DNA of 64,000 bases from Leptolyngbya sp. FACHB-261 (GTDB lineage Bacteria; Cyanobacteriota; Cyanobacteriia; FACHB-261). Positions 53,710 to 60,888 of the stretch are shown here, piece after piece. The first letter of the stretch is position 1; each line of letters opens with the position of its first letter. The stretch covers positions 1 through 64,000 of the forward strand of contig NZ_JACJPL010000010.1 of NCBI RefSeq assembly GCF_014696065.1, written 5' to 3'. Made by a program: the position numbers and the translations under genes. The notes under the pieces are model-generated. The model made no database searches, had not been told where the DNA came from, and worked only from the letters and a program-made list of their open reading frames with translations.

Positions 53710-54996
53710 TCATTGCGGATCAGCAGGGTACAGCGCCAGGAACTGACCGACTAGATAGAGCGAACCGCAGAGCACCACTGGGTAATCCTGGGCAAAGGCG
53801 GCACTGAGGGCTGAGGTGAATTCCTGATGTGCTTCGGTCTGGCTCAGTTTGGGCTCTAGGGCTCGCGCCAACTGGACTAGGGACTCGGGCTGGAGGGTGC
53901 TGTGGTCAGGAACGGGCAGGGCAAAGAGCCGATCCTGAGGCCGCAGCAGGGTCTTGAGGATGCCGACATGGTCTTTGGTCGAGAGCATGCCCATGACCCA
54001 GGTGGTTGGGTCAGTGGTTGGGCTATTCGTTGGGCTGAGCCAAGCATCAACAAACTGCCGTAGGTACTCAGCGGCGGCGACGTTGTGGGCACCGTCGATT
54101 AGCAACTTGTGGGGCTGACCGGCTGCATCGGTCCAGGTCACCCACTGCAAGCGTCCCGGCCATCGAGTCTGGGCAAAGCCGGCTTCCAGGGCCGCATCTG
54201 AGATTTGCCAGCCCTGCTGACGCAGGCATTGCAGCACGGCCAAAGCAATGGCGGAGTTGGTCAACTGCATCGCGCCAAACAAGGCCAGGGGATACTCAAT
54301 GCCCTGCCAAGTCGCACGACCATTGCCTAGATCCTGGGCTGGCTCCACGCGCACAGTTGGGCAGTCCAGGACTTTGAGCCGTTCAGTAACTACGGCATCA
54401 GCCTCGGCGGGCAGAGGCCCAATCACTGCGGGGCGTTGGGGTTTGAGAATGCCTGCTTTTTCGTAAGCGATATCGGCTAGGGTGGGTCCCAGGCGTTGCC
54501 AATGCTCGCGGCTGAGCGAGGTAATCACCGAGACCAGGGGCTGCTCATTGACATTGGTGGCATCAAGCCGTCCGCCTAGGCCGACCTCAATCACGGCAAC
54601 GTCAACCTGCTGTTGCGCGAAGTACCACCAGGCGGCGGCGGTAATCACTTCAAACTGGGTGGCCGAGTCTTCTGGATTGGGGTCGATGGCTTGCTGTACG
54701 GCTGTCAAAGCCGCGACTAGATCTGCCTCGGCAATCCAGGTGTCGTTGAGGCAAATGCGTTCGCGCCAGTTGACCAGGTGCGGCGAGGTGTAGCGGCCCA
54801 CGCGATAGCCAGCTGCCCTCAACACTGAACTTAAGTAAGCACAGACCGAACCCTTACCATTGGTGCCCGCCACATGGAGCACCGGTACTCGCTGCTGGGG
54901 GTTGCCCAAACGCGCCAGTAGTGCCTGGATGCGCTCCAGGCCCAGATGAACACCGAAGCGCTCGTACTGACTGAGAATCTGTGCTGCGCTAGTCAT
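53710..54996 (-). CDS. folC: Dihydrofolate synthase / folylpolyglutamate synthase
   Basis: 428 residues from ATG 54996. Nucleotide motif VAGTNGKGSVCAYL (about 42-55), folate loop TSPHLVNWRERI, then EVGLGGRLDATNV, and the C-terminal ligase domain with LIDGAHNVAAAEYLRQF. Adds glutamate to dihydropteroate and folates. Followed by an independent TIR gene in the opposite direction. Confidence 0.96.
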   Translation of the reverse strand: MTSAAQILSQYERFGVHLGLERIQALLARLGNPQQRVPVLHVAGTNGKGSVCAYLSSVLRAAGYRVGRYTSPHLVNWRERICLNDTWIAEADLVAALTAVQQAIDPNPEDSATQFEVITAAAWWYFAQQQVDVAVIEVGLGGRLDATNVNEQPLVSVITSLSREHWQRLGPTLADIAYEKAGILKPQRPAVIGPLPAEADAVVTERLKVLDCPTVRVEPAQDLGNGRATWQGIEYPLALFGAMQLTNSAIALAVLQCLRQQGWQISDAALEAGFAQTRWPGRLQWVTWTDAAGQPHKLLIDGAHNVAAAEYLRQFVDAWLSPTNSPTTDPTTWVMGMLSTKDHVGILKTLLRPQDRLFALPVPDHSTLQPESLVQLARALEPKLSQTEAHQEFTSALSAAFAQDYPVVLCGSLYLVGQFLALYPADPQ

Positions 54997-55130
54997 AGTC
55001 AAACTGCAATATCAAATTGCGATATCCAATGCGATCCACCCTTCAATCACATTAAACAGGGGGATTAACCAGTAGGGCTGGGATATGAGTGGGGGTAATA
55101 CCAACTCACTTTTTAATTGCTACTAAATAA

Positions 55131-55175
55131 CCCCTCCCAGCCTCCCCTTGGCAAGGGGAGGAGCCGAAGGCGATG
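55131..55175. repeat. Dispersed GC-rich hairpin repeat (copy 1)
   Basis: CCCCTCCCAGCCTCCCCTTG then GCAAGGGGAGGAG; a hairpin of CTCCCCTTG with CAAGGGGAG. A nearly identical element is at 58947-58980, and a related one near 56420-56450. Intergenic, non-coding. Confidence 0.75.
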
Positions 55176-55229
55176 AGGTTTTGATGCGTAGCGCTCGTTT
55201 AGAGAATGGGTATAAGCCCTGACCACTGC

Positions 55230-55853
55230 TCAAGCTGGCTCGATGGCTGGTTCAAGGGCTGGTTCTGCTTGCAAGTAGCCCGCGGCGATGCAGTCTTCGA
55301 TGATCTGCTGAACTAGCGGCCAGAGGGCGGGGGCTCCAGTTTGGATAGAACTCATGCGCTGCAGGACCTGGGCTTGGGTAATGCCGTGTAGACGCCAAGT
55401 GCCACCTCGGGTTTGCTGGTTGTGCAGGAGGGGTTGCAGGCGGTCGAGGGCAGCGGCGAACTGAGCTTCTGGGGTTGCCTGAGCTTCAAATTCTTGCCAA
55501 AGCTCATGCAATTCAGTGCCCTGGTCGGGTGGTAACAGGCCAAACAACCGAGTCGCCGCCTGGGTTTCCCGAAGTGCTTTGTCTTGATTGCCCAGGCTGT
55601 CGTAGCAGAAGGTGTCGCCCGCATCGATTTCAACCAGGTCGTGAATCAGCAGCATCTTAATGACCCGCAGCACGTCGATGCTGGTTGGCACGTATTCGGC
55701 TAATAGAATCGCCATCATCGCGAGGTGCCAGGAGTGCTCGGCACTGTTTTCGCGACGCGATTCATCAGTGAGTAGGGTTTGGCGGAGAACCTGTTTGAGT
55801 TTGTCGATTTCAATGATGAATTCGATCTGCTGCGCCAGCCGCTTCGGGGCCAT
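55230..55853 (-). CDS. HD-domain hydrolase (HDDC2/YfbR-like)
   Basis: 207 residues. HD metal motif in LLIHDLVEIDAGDTF (about 68-82) with an upstream His in ENSAEHSWHLAMMA (about 37-50) and a later Asp in AALDRLQPLLHNQ (about 135-147). This is the family that includes 5'-deoxynucleotidase-type enzymes; substrate not assigned. Ends in a run of Glu/Pro/Ala. Alone between folC and a small gene. Confidence 0.9.
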   Translation of the reverse strand: MAPKRLAQQIEFIIEIDKLKQVLRQTLLTDESRRENSAEHSWHLAMMAILLAEYVPTSIDVLRVIKMLLIHDLVEIDAGDTFCYDSLGNQDKALRETQAATRLFGLLPPDQGTELHELWQEFEAQATPEAQFAAALDRLQPLLHNQQTRGGTWRLHGITQAQVLQRMSSIQTGAPALWPLVQQIIEDCIAAGYLQAEPALEPAIEPA

Positions 55854-56066
55854 CGTGAGTCTCCAATGGGCATGGCTACTTTAGCAGAGTTGATAAAGTG
55901 CAAGGGAGAAAAGACTAGGGACAAGGCATACCTTGTCCCTACAGGTGTTAACGACGGGTGTTAATGGCAGGTGTTAATGGCGTGAAGGGATAAGCTGTTT
56001 TTGAACGTGGCGCTTTGCACGCAGCCTTGCCAATTGATGAAGGTGCGTCTCTTCGGTCAGTTCCTG

Positions 56067-56321
56067 TTAGGTCAATTCCCGCTCTTGGGGCGGCCAGAGC
56101 AGATCGTCGACGCGTACGAGGGTGACGACGGCCTCAGAATTCTGGAACTTGCGCAGACAGACGCGTAAGATGCCAACGTGGGCGTGCAGTCTTGAGAAGA
56201 TCTGAAAGGTTGGAGCTGCAATGAGCAATTCGCCACCGGCTAGACGCCAGGTGCAGGTATCTAGAAGGCCACCGATATAGGCGCTCAAGCTACGCCTGAA
56301 CTCAGCCTGAAACGTAGTCAT
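56067..56321 (-). CDS. Small conserved-looking hypothetical protein
   Basis: 84 residues from ATG 56321 (MTTFQAEFRRSLSAYIGG), with a longer frame upstream that has no support. Compact mixed composition (LDTCTWRLAGGELLIAAPT, LHAHVGILRVCLRKFQ) and a C-terminal DDLLWPPQE. No family recognised. Moderate support because the base composition and frame are better than background. Confidence 0.55.
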   Translation of the reverse strand: MTTFQAEFRRSLSAYIGGLLDTCTWRLAGGELLIAAPTFQIFSRLHAHVGILRVCLRKFQNSEAVVTLVRVDDLLWPPQERELT

Positions 56322-56471
56322 GGGAAATTTTGTTTTTAAAAGCAATAATCGCAAAATATCGAGGACGGTGCTCCGGTTTCATCTGCCTTAGCGCATATCA
56401 AAACCCCAGCGCCTACGGCACCTCCCCTTAATAAGCTCTTGCTAAGGGGCGGTTGGAAGGGGGCTTGAGAG

Positions 56472-56870
56472 TTACGACTTTTCGGGGGGCAGGTGGCAGA
56501 CGGCTTCGAGGCGGTTGCCGTCTGGGTCGGTGACGAAGGCGGCGTAGTAAGAGGAGTGATATTCCGGGCGCAGGGCAGGGCCGTGAGCATCGTCCTTGCC
56601 GCCGGTTGCGACAGCAGCTACGTAGAAGCGGTCAACGGCAATGCGGCTGGTTGCTCGGAAGGCCCAATGGCGACGGTCGGCGATTACTTTGGGGCTTGCG
56701 AACACTGAGATGTAGGTGTGGCTATCGTCTTCGGGGGAGTTGCGCAAGCCGTAGCCGATGCCTTGCTCGGTCTTATAGACACAGGGATAGCCCAGGGCTG
56801 TCATAATCGCGTCGTAGAACTCCCCAGCCTTCTTCAGGTCGCTGACTGTAATCGACACGTGGTCAATCAT
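56472..56870 (-). CDS. VOC family (glyoxalase-like) protein
   Basis: 132 residues. The VOC start MIDHVSITVSDLKKAGEFYD (His at 4), mid-fold ISVFASPKVIADRRHWAFRA, and AFVTDPDGNRLEAVCH with Glu near the end; together these are typical metal ligands. Substrate unknown. Cytoplasmic. Confidence 0.92.
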   Translation of the reverse strand: MIDHVSITVSDLKKAGEFYDAIMTALGYPCVYKTEQGIGYGLRNSPEDDSHTYISVFASPKVIADRRHWAFRATSRIAVDRFYVAAVATGGKDDAHGPALRPEYHSSYYAAFVTDPDGNRLEAVCHLPPEKS

Positions 56871-57079
56871 GCGTTTGCCTCACCACCTGTTTAACTGGCT
56901 CAATCATGAACTCTGGAGTGAATTCTAGGCATAAATTCTAAACACGGATTGGCAATATTGGCTCTGAGTTGAGCCTGTCTTTGGGTCCTTAAACTGGGCC
57001 TTTAATAGGTCCTGTAATAGAACCCGAAGGGGTGATTGTCGAAGGGCTGTAGAACTAGAGAGAGTAAGATTGCTGTTCT

Positions 57080-57691
57080 ATGCTCGCTATGTCCAACCAA
57101 GCGCCTTCGCTGAAGCAAACGATTGAGGCGATTTTGTATCTCAAGAGCCAGCCCCTGACTCTAGGGACTCTTGCCGAGCAGGCGGGATGTGGGCGGGATG
57201 CGGCCAAGGCTGCGCTGCTAGAGCTGATGGCTGACTACAGCGAACGCCAGAGTTCGCTGGAGGTTGTGGAAACGAGCGCGGGCTATGCGCTGCAACTGCG
57301 GGAGTCGTTTCACGGTCTGGTGCAAAAGATTATTCCAGCTGAGGTGGGGCTGGGGGCTTTGCGCACACTGGCGACGATTGTTCTAAGGGGACCGCTGAGT
57401 CAGGCGGAGCTGGTGGAGCTACGCGGCTCGGGGGTGTACCAGCAGGTTCAGGAGCTGGTGGAGCAGGGCTTTGTGCGCAAGCGGCGGCATTCGGATAGCC
57501 GCTCTTACTGGATTCAGGTTACGGATAAGTTTCACCAGTATTTCCAGTTGTCTGATTTGTCTCTGCATCTAGAGCGCCTGGCCCAAAAGCAGCGCCCGGC
57601 CCAAGAGGAGCTGGATCTCGACGCTGCTGAGGAGCTAGATCTCGCAGAGGTGGCTGAGGAGCTTGAGCCGGATCCCGTAGCGGAGGAGTGA
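57080..57691 (+). CDS. scpB: Segregation and condensation protein B
   Basis: 203 residues (alternative ATG at 57089 gives 200). Two winged-helix domains: QTIEAILYLKSQPLTLGTLA and GPLSQAELVELRGSGVYQQVQ. Binds ScpA and SMC as part of the condensin. The C-terminal tail (about 165-203, very acidic: LDLDAAEELDLAEVAEELEP) is unusually acidic and lies opposite the 3' end of the next gene. Confidence 0.93.
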   Translation: MLAMSNQAPSLKQTIEAILYLKSQPLTLGTLAEQAGCGRDAAKAALLELMADYSERQSSLEVVETSAGYALQLRESFHGLVQKIIPAEVGLGALRTLATIVLRGPLSQAELVELRGSGVYQQVQELVEQGFVRKRRHSDSRSYWIQVTDKFHQYFQLSDLSLHLERLAQKQRPAQEELDLDAAEELDLAEVAEELEPDPVAEE

Positions 57692-58754
57692 CCTCGATGG
57701 AGCTGGCTTCGGCCTGCCACTGGCCTTGGGAGTCGAAGGAGCCGAGCCGGTTGCCCTCGGGGGCATAGACGGTGACCGACTGGTCGAACTCGCGGGCGAT
57801 GTTGGCACCGACGCTGGCCTGTTGGGCGAGGGGGGGCGAGGCGCTGGGTGAGTTTTTGAAGGTGAGGCTCAAGCCTTGGTCGCTGCGGGCCAGGGTGAGG
57901 TTGCGTAGGCGGCCTCGGTAGGTGTAGCGGGCGCGTTCTAGCAGCATTTCAAAGCTGGGAGCGCCATCTTGCAGGGCTTGCCAGTCGCCTTGGGGGGAGA
58001 AGTAGCCCATGCTTTCGCCCCAGGGGGCGGCGACGACGACGTTGACGCCTAACTCCTGGGCTAGGAGCCGCCCGACGCGGCCTGCTTGCTCGTAGTTGCG
58101 CAGATCTTGGCGGGCGACTAGAGCGAGTTGGCCAGACTCCAGGCTGCTGAGTTCGAAGGCTTTGAGCTGGGCGCTGTAGTGGCGTTGGACTTGCTTGAGT
58201 TTGTCGGGGCTGAGGGGGTCGGCGGCGGGGTTGGGGGCGTAGAAGGTGCCGCTGGCTGGATCGCGGTTGAAGGTGGCCAGGGGAGATTGTTCACCGGGGA
58301 GAACCACGGCCAGGCTCTGGACTTGGTCGTAGCGGTCGAAGATGAGCTTGACGATGGGTTTGAGGGTTTTTTCGATGCTTTGCTCTAGGGGCAGGTTGTT
58401 GAGTTGCAGAAATAGCCCTTTCTGGTCGTCGCTGGCGACGGTGACGTTGTTGCGGTCGAGTTCGGCTTGTAGGCTGCGGTTGATAGTTTTGGCGAGTTGC
58501 TCTTGGACCGAGAGGGGCTCGGGGGGTTTCTCGGCGATTACTTGGCCGGGGAAGGCGACGGTGCCGGTGGGCGGCGGCTGTCTGAAGGGGTTGCTGAAGC
58601 TGACGGGGGCGGCTGTTGCGGCGACGACGCGTGTGGCGGGACGCTGAGCTAGCAGTTTGCTGACTGTGACATAGCTGAGACTAAAAGTGGCTGCGGAGGT
58701 AGCAACTAAGCTGACGCCGAGAATCCACCAGGTTCTTGCTTTGCCCTGCACCAT
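57519..58754 (-). CDS. Membrane-anchored protein of unknown function, overlaps scpB
   Basis: 411 residues from ATG 58754, with GAGGA five bases upstream. One N-terminal membrane anchor (TWWILGVSLVATSAATFSLS), then a Pro/Ala linker and a periplasmic-side region with two roughly similar modules (VQEQLAKTINRSLQAELDR, LSPDKLKQVQRHYSAQLKAF, RYTYRGRLRNLTLARSDQG). Ends in a Pro-rich tail. The last 173 bp lie antisense to the scpB 3' end. No family recognised. Confidence 0.75.
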   Translation of the reverse strand: MVQGKARTWWILGVSLVATSAATFSLSYVTVSKLLAQRPATRVVAATAAPVSFSNPFRQPPPTGTVAFPGQVIAEKPPEPLSVQEQLAKTINRSLQAELDRNNVTVASDDQKGLFLQLNNLPLEQSIEKTLKPIVKLIFDRYDQVQSLAVVLPGEQSPLATFNRDPASGTFYAPNPAADPLSPDKLKQVQRHYSAQLKAFELSSLESGQLALVARQDLRNYEQAGRVGRLLAQELGVNVVVAAPWGESMGYFSPQGDWQALQDGAPSFEMLLERARYTYRGRLRNLTLARSDQGLSLTFKNSPSASPPLAQQASVGANIAREFDQSVTVYAPEGNRLGSFDSQGQWQAEASSIEVTPPLRDPAQAPQPPLRDLAPQQRRDPAPLGPGAAFGPGALDAETNQTTGNTGETYP

Positions 58755-58849
58755 GCTGTCCTCTTCTTCAATCAAGGCTCGACGAAGGCTCGACTAGAAC
58801 CGTTGCCTTTTCTGTACTGTATCGTCTACGTCCTAACAGGAAAAATGAT

Positions 58850-58985
58850 ACTGCGGGGGGAATTGGAAAAAGGCCCCCCCGGCCCCCCAATTCTGGGGGG
58901 AGCAGGCTCGTGACTGCTTCCGGCCTTTGCTTGGCAGGGCTCAGAACCCCTCCCGGCCTCCCCTTGCTAAGGGGAGGAGCAGGAT
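58850..58985. repeat. Dispersed GC-rich hairpin repeats (copy 2)
   Basis: GGCCCCCC and CCCCAATTCTGGGGGGAG (a short inverted repeat), then CCCCTCCCGGCCTCCCCTTG / CTAAGGGGAGGAGC at 58947-58980, nearly the same as 55131-55175. Confidence 0.75.
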
Positions 58986-58999
58986 GTGATGGGGTGATG

Positions 59000-59326
59000 T
59001 TACAGGGGGAAGGTTAGGGCGCGTTGGATGAGTTGGGGGGTGAGGTTGCAGAGGGTGACGGCGCGTCCGGTGTCGGTGAGGACGCGGTGGCGTTCGGTGT
59101 AGTGGCAGGCTTCGAGGGGGAGGAGCAGGCGGGTGACTTCGGGTTCTTTGAGGTTGCACTGGAGGACGAGCAGGGAGAGGGGGACGCTGGCTTTGAGGCT
59201 GCGAGGGTCGGTGTAGTTGGCGATGACGAGGAGCAGGAGTTTGGAGGGTGGGGAGAGGTTGAGGCTGCGGGTGATGTAGTCCCAGAGGATGAGGCGCGTT
59301 TGAGAAGGGTTGAGGGAGGTGTTCAT
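59000..59326 (-). CDS. Small helical protein of unknown function
   Basis: 108 residues. Helical, leucine-rich (NPSQTRLILWDYITRSLN, KLLLLVIANYTDPRSLKA, LLLPLEACHYTERHRVL). No family recognised; vaguely winged-helix. Starts 25 bp after the next gene and probably shares its message. Confidence 0.6.
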   Translation of the reverse strand: MNTSLNPSQTRLILWDYITRSLNLSPPSKLLLLVIANYTDPRSLKASVPLSLLVLQCNLKEPEVTRLLLPLEACHYTERHRVLTDTGRAVTLCNLTPQLIQRALTFPL

Positions 59327-59351
59327 GGGGGGGTGCCTTTAGGGATTGGCT

Positions 59352-59735
59352 CTAGGGGTTGGGGGTGTAGAAGCTGCGTAGGTTGAGGTCGAGGTCGAGT
59401 TGGGCTTTGCGTTGTTGCCAGAGTCGGCGTAGGTAGGCGAGGGTGTCGGCGGCGTAGGTGAAGCGTTGGGTTTCGGCTTTGAGCAGTTGGCCGAGTTCTT
59501 GCAGGGTTTGATGAGTTGGGCTGTTGCGAATGGCTTGGACGCAAGCTTCGAGCCATTGAATGAGGTTGCGATAACTAATGAACTGACCGCCGCGATCTTT
59601 GCGATGGACAAAGAGGACGTTGGCCCATTGTTCGAAGCGCAAAATACAGTCTTGGGTAATGCCTAAATAGGTGGCGAGATAGCTGAGGGAGATCTCAAAT
59701 TGACGAGGGTTGATTAGGTGCAGAAGATGGCGCAT
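59352..59735 (-). CDS. Small winged-helix-like protein of unknown function
   Basis: 127 residues. FEISLSYLATYLGITQDCIL (about 13-32) looks like an HTH segment, then NLIQWLEACVQAIRN and LAYLRRLWQQRKAQLDLD. No family recognised. Upstream partner of the previous gene. Bounded on the right by repeat-rich DNA. Confidence 0.6.
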   Translation of the reverse strand: MRHLLHLINPRQFEISLSYLATYLGITQDCILRFEQWANVLFVHRKDRGGQFISYRNLIQWLEACVQAIRNSPTHQTLQELGQLLKAETQRFTYAADTLAYLRRLWQQRKAQLDLDLNLRSFYTPNP

Positions 59736-60424
59736 GGGAGAGGGGAATTGGTGGAGAAGATTGGCCCCCCCGGCCCCTCAACGCTGGGGGGAGGAAGAGG
59801 GTGGGTTAGGGTTTAATTAGTTGGCAAAAATCAGGTCCGGTTCCCCCCAGGATTGGGGGGTTAGGGGGGCCTCAAAATACGGCCCGAGGGTAGGTGCAGG
59901 GTCTCCCTGCCCTGATGGGGGAATGGGAATTGTTAGGGGCCAATTGTTTGTGGTTGTGGGTGTGTTGCACCGGGCAGGAAGACCCTGCCCCTACGGAATT
60001 GGCCATTGAAAATTGAGGGATTTACCATTCACGGTCGTGGGTGGGGGCAGAGTTTCCCTGCCCTTCAGGAGGGCCTCAAAACGCGGCCCGAGGGTAGGGG
60101 CGAAGGTTGCCCTTGCCCTTACCGGAAAGCCGCCAAAGAGTTAGCCACCCCGGAGAGGTTTGCATAGCAAGCCGGGGTGGCTAGGTAGGTGTTAAAATCA
60201 CCTGTCAGCCGCCGGACTGCCTGATTCGCAGTTTGGGGGTTAGCTGCTCAGAGGTTCCCTAAAGCCTTTGAGTAGCGCTAAGTTGTAGGGTGTTTTTGGG
60301 TGGGTAGTTTCCTCCTAGCTTGTGGATTGAATTAAGGTATCAGAAGCAATAGCGTTGTGCAATACCTGACGCAGAACCAGAGTGAGATGTGTAGGTGAGA
60401 TGAAATTGGCATGGGCAATTCTTA
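59736..60424. other. Repeat-rich intergenic region
   Basis: About 690 bp without a supported gene. Two related units (59866-59912 and 60072-60120) share GGGCCTCAAAA, GCGGCCCGAGGGTAGG and then GC hairpins (GGGCAGG-AAGA-CCCTGCCC at about 59978). A separate 12-bp hairpin lies at 60142-60183. I see no RNA gene I can name. Confidence 0.6.
60142..60183. other. Perfect 12-bp GC hairpin
   Basis: TAGCCACCCCGG (60142-60153) pairs exactly with CCGGGGTGGCTA (60172-60183) with an 18-base loop. Not next to a gene end that would explain it as a terminator. Confidence 0.6.
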
Positions 60425-60694
60425 TCAATCAAACAATGCTTTCAGTAGCTCATCACGGTTTAGGCTCAGGTGAGCGGCAATGTCTCGAAGGATGGCGCTG
60501 AGCGTGCCAATTTTCATTGGATTGTGAGCAGGAACAGTCACGTGATGCTCACCGTTACGCTGTGTTGTGAGGCGGATGTGGCTACCGGTTTGATAGTCAA
60601 TGACGTGCCCAAAACGTGCAAGAGCTTTAGCCAACTCTTCTGCCCAGAGAGATCCCGTGGCAGCTTCAAGAGGCGATAACCTCGTCTCGCACAA
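60425..60694 (-). pseudogene. hicA: HicA toxin gene with an N-terminal frameshift
   Basis: The C-terminal part is a clear HicA double-stranded-RNA-binding fold: ELAKALARFGHVIDYQTG, SHIRLTTQRNGEHHVTV with the active-site type His in GSHIRL, then PAHNPMKIGTLSAILRDIA. The normal N-terminus (KLPRDLSG) is present but in another frame, starting at a TTG that overlaps the hicB stop (60669), and is broken near 60640-60645. A frame starting at TTG 60694 joins a different N-terminus to the intact body, so a shortened or altered toxin might still be made. HicA cleaves mRNA. Confidence 0.8.
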
Positions 60695-60875
60695 AGTGCA
60701 GGCGGATCAGCTTAGGCCGAGTCTGTTCGTCAAGGAAGTGACAGCGAACAGCATCTCGAATCATCTCTCGTAGGCCAGCAACATCGTCAGCTTCGGTGAA
60801 GATGGATTCTCCGAGGGCACGGGCTGTGTAGCCACCCTCTGGGTCGTCTTCAATCAGAAACACAATCTCAGTCAT
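60666..60875 (-). CDS. hicB: HicB family antitoxin
   Basis: 69 residues from ATG 60875 (MTEIVFLIEDDPEGGYTARA), with AAGGAG about six bases upstream. RNase-H-like partial fold: EDDPEGGYTARALGESIFT, EADDVAGLREMIRDAV, and a C-terminal IRLHFVRDEV. Lacks a separate DNA-binding domain, as in the short HicB type. Pairs with the hicA fragment that overlaps its stop codon, and lies 13 bp downstream of the STAND gene, suggesting co-translation. Confidence 0.85.
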   Translation of the reverse strand: MTEIVFLIEDDPEGGYTARALGESIFTEADDVAGLREMIRDAVRCHFLDEQTRPKLIRLHFVRDEVIAS

Positions 60876-60888
60876 TGGGGTTCTCCTT

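Noticed and set aside
56336-56590. 84-codon frame opposite the VOC gene 3' end
   Set aside because: Shadow frame of the VOC gene and of GC-rich spacer sequence.
60142-60183. Perfect hairpin considered as part of a known ncRNA (6S, SRP, RNase P, tmRNA)
   Set aside because: None of the conserved motifs of these RNAs that I know are present around it.
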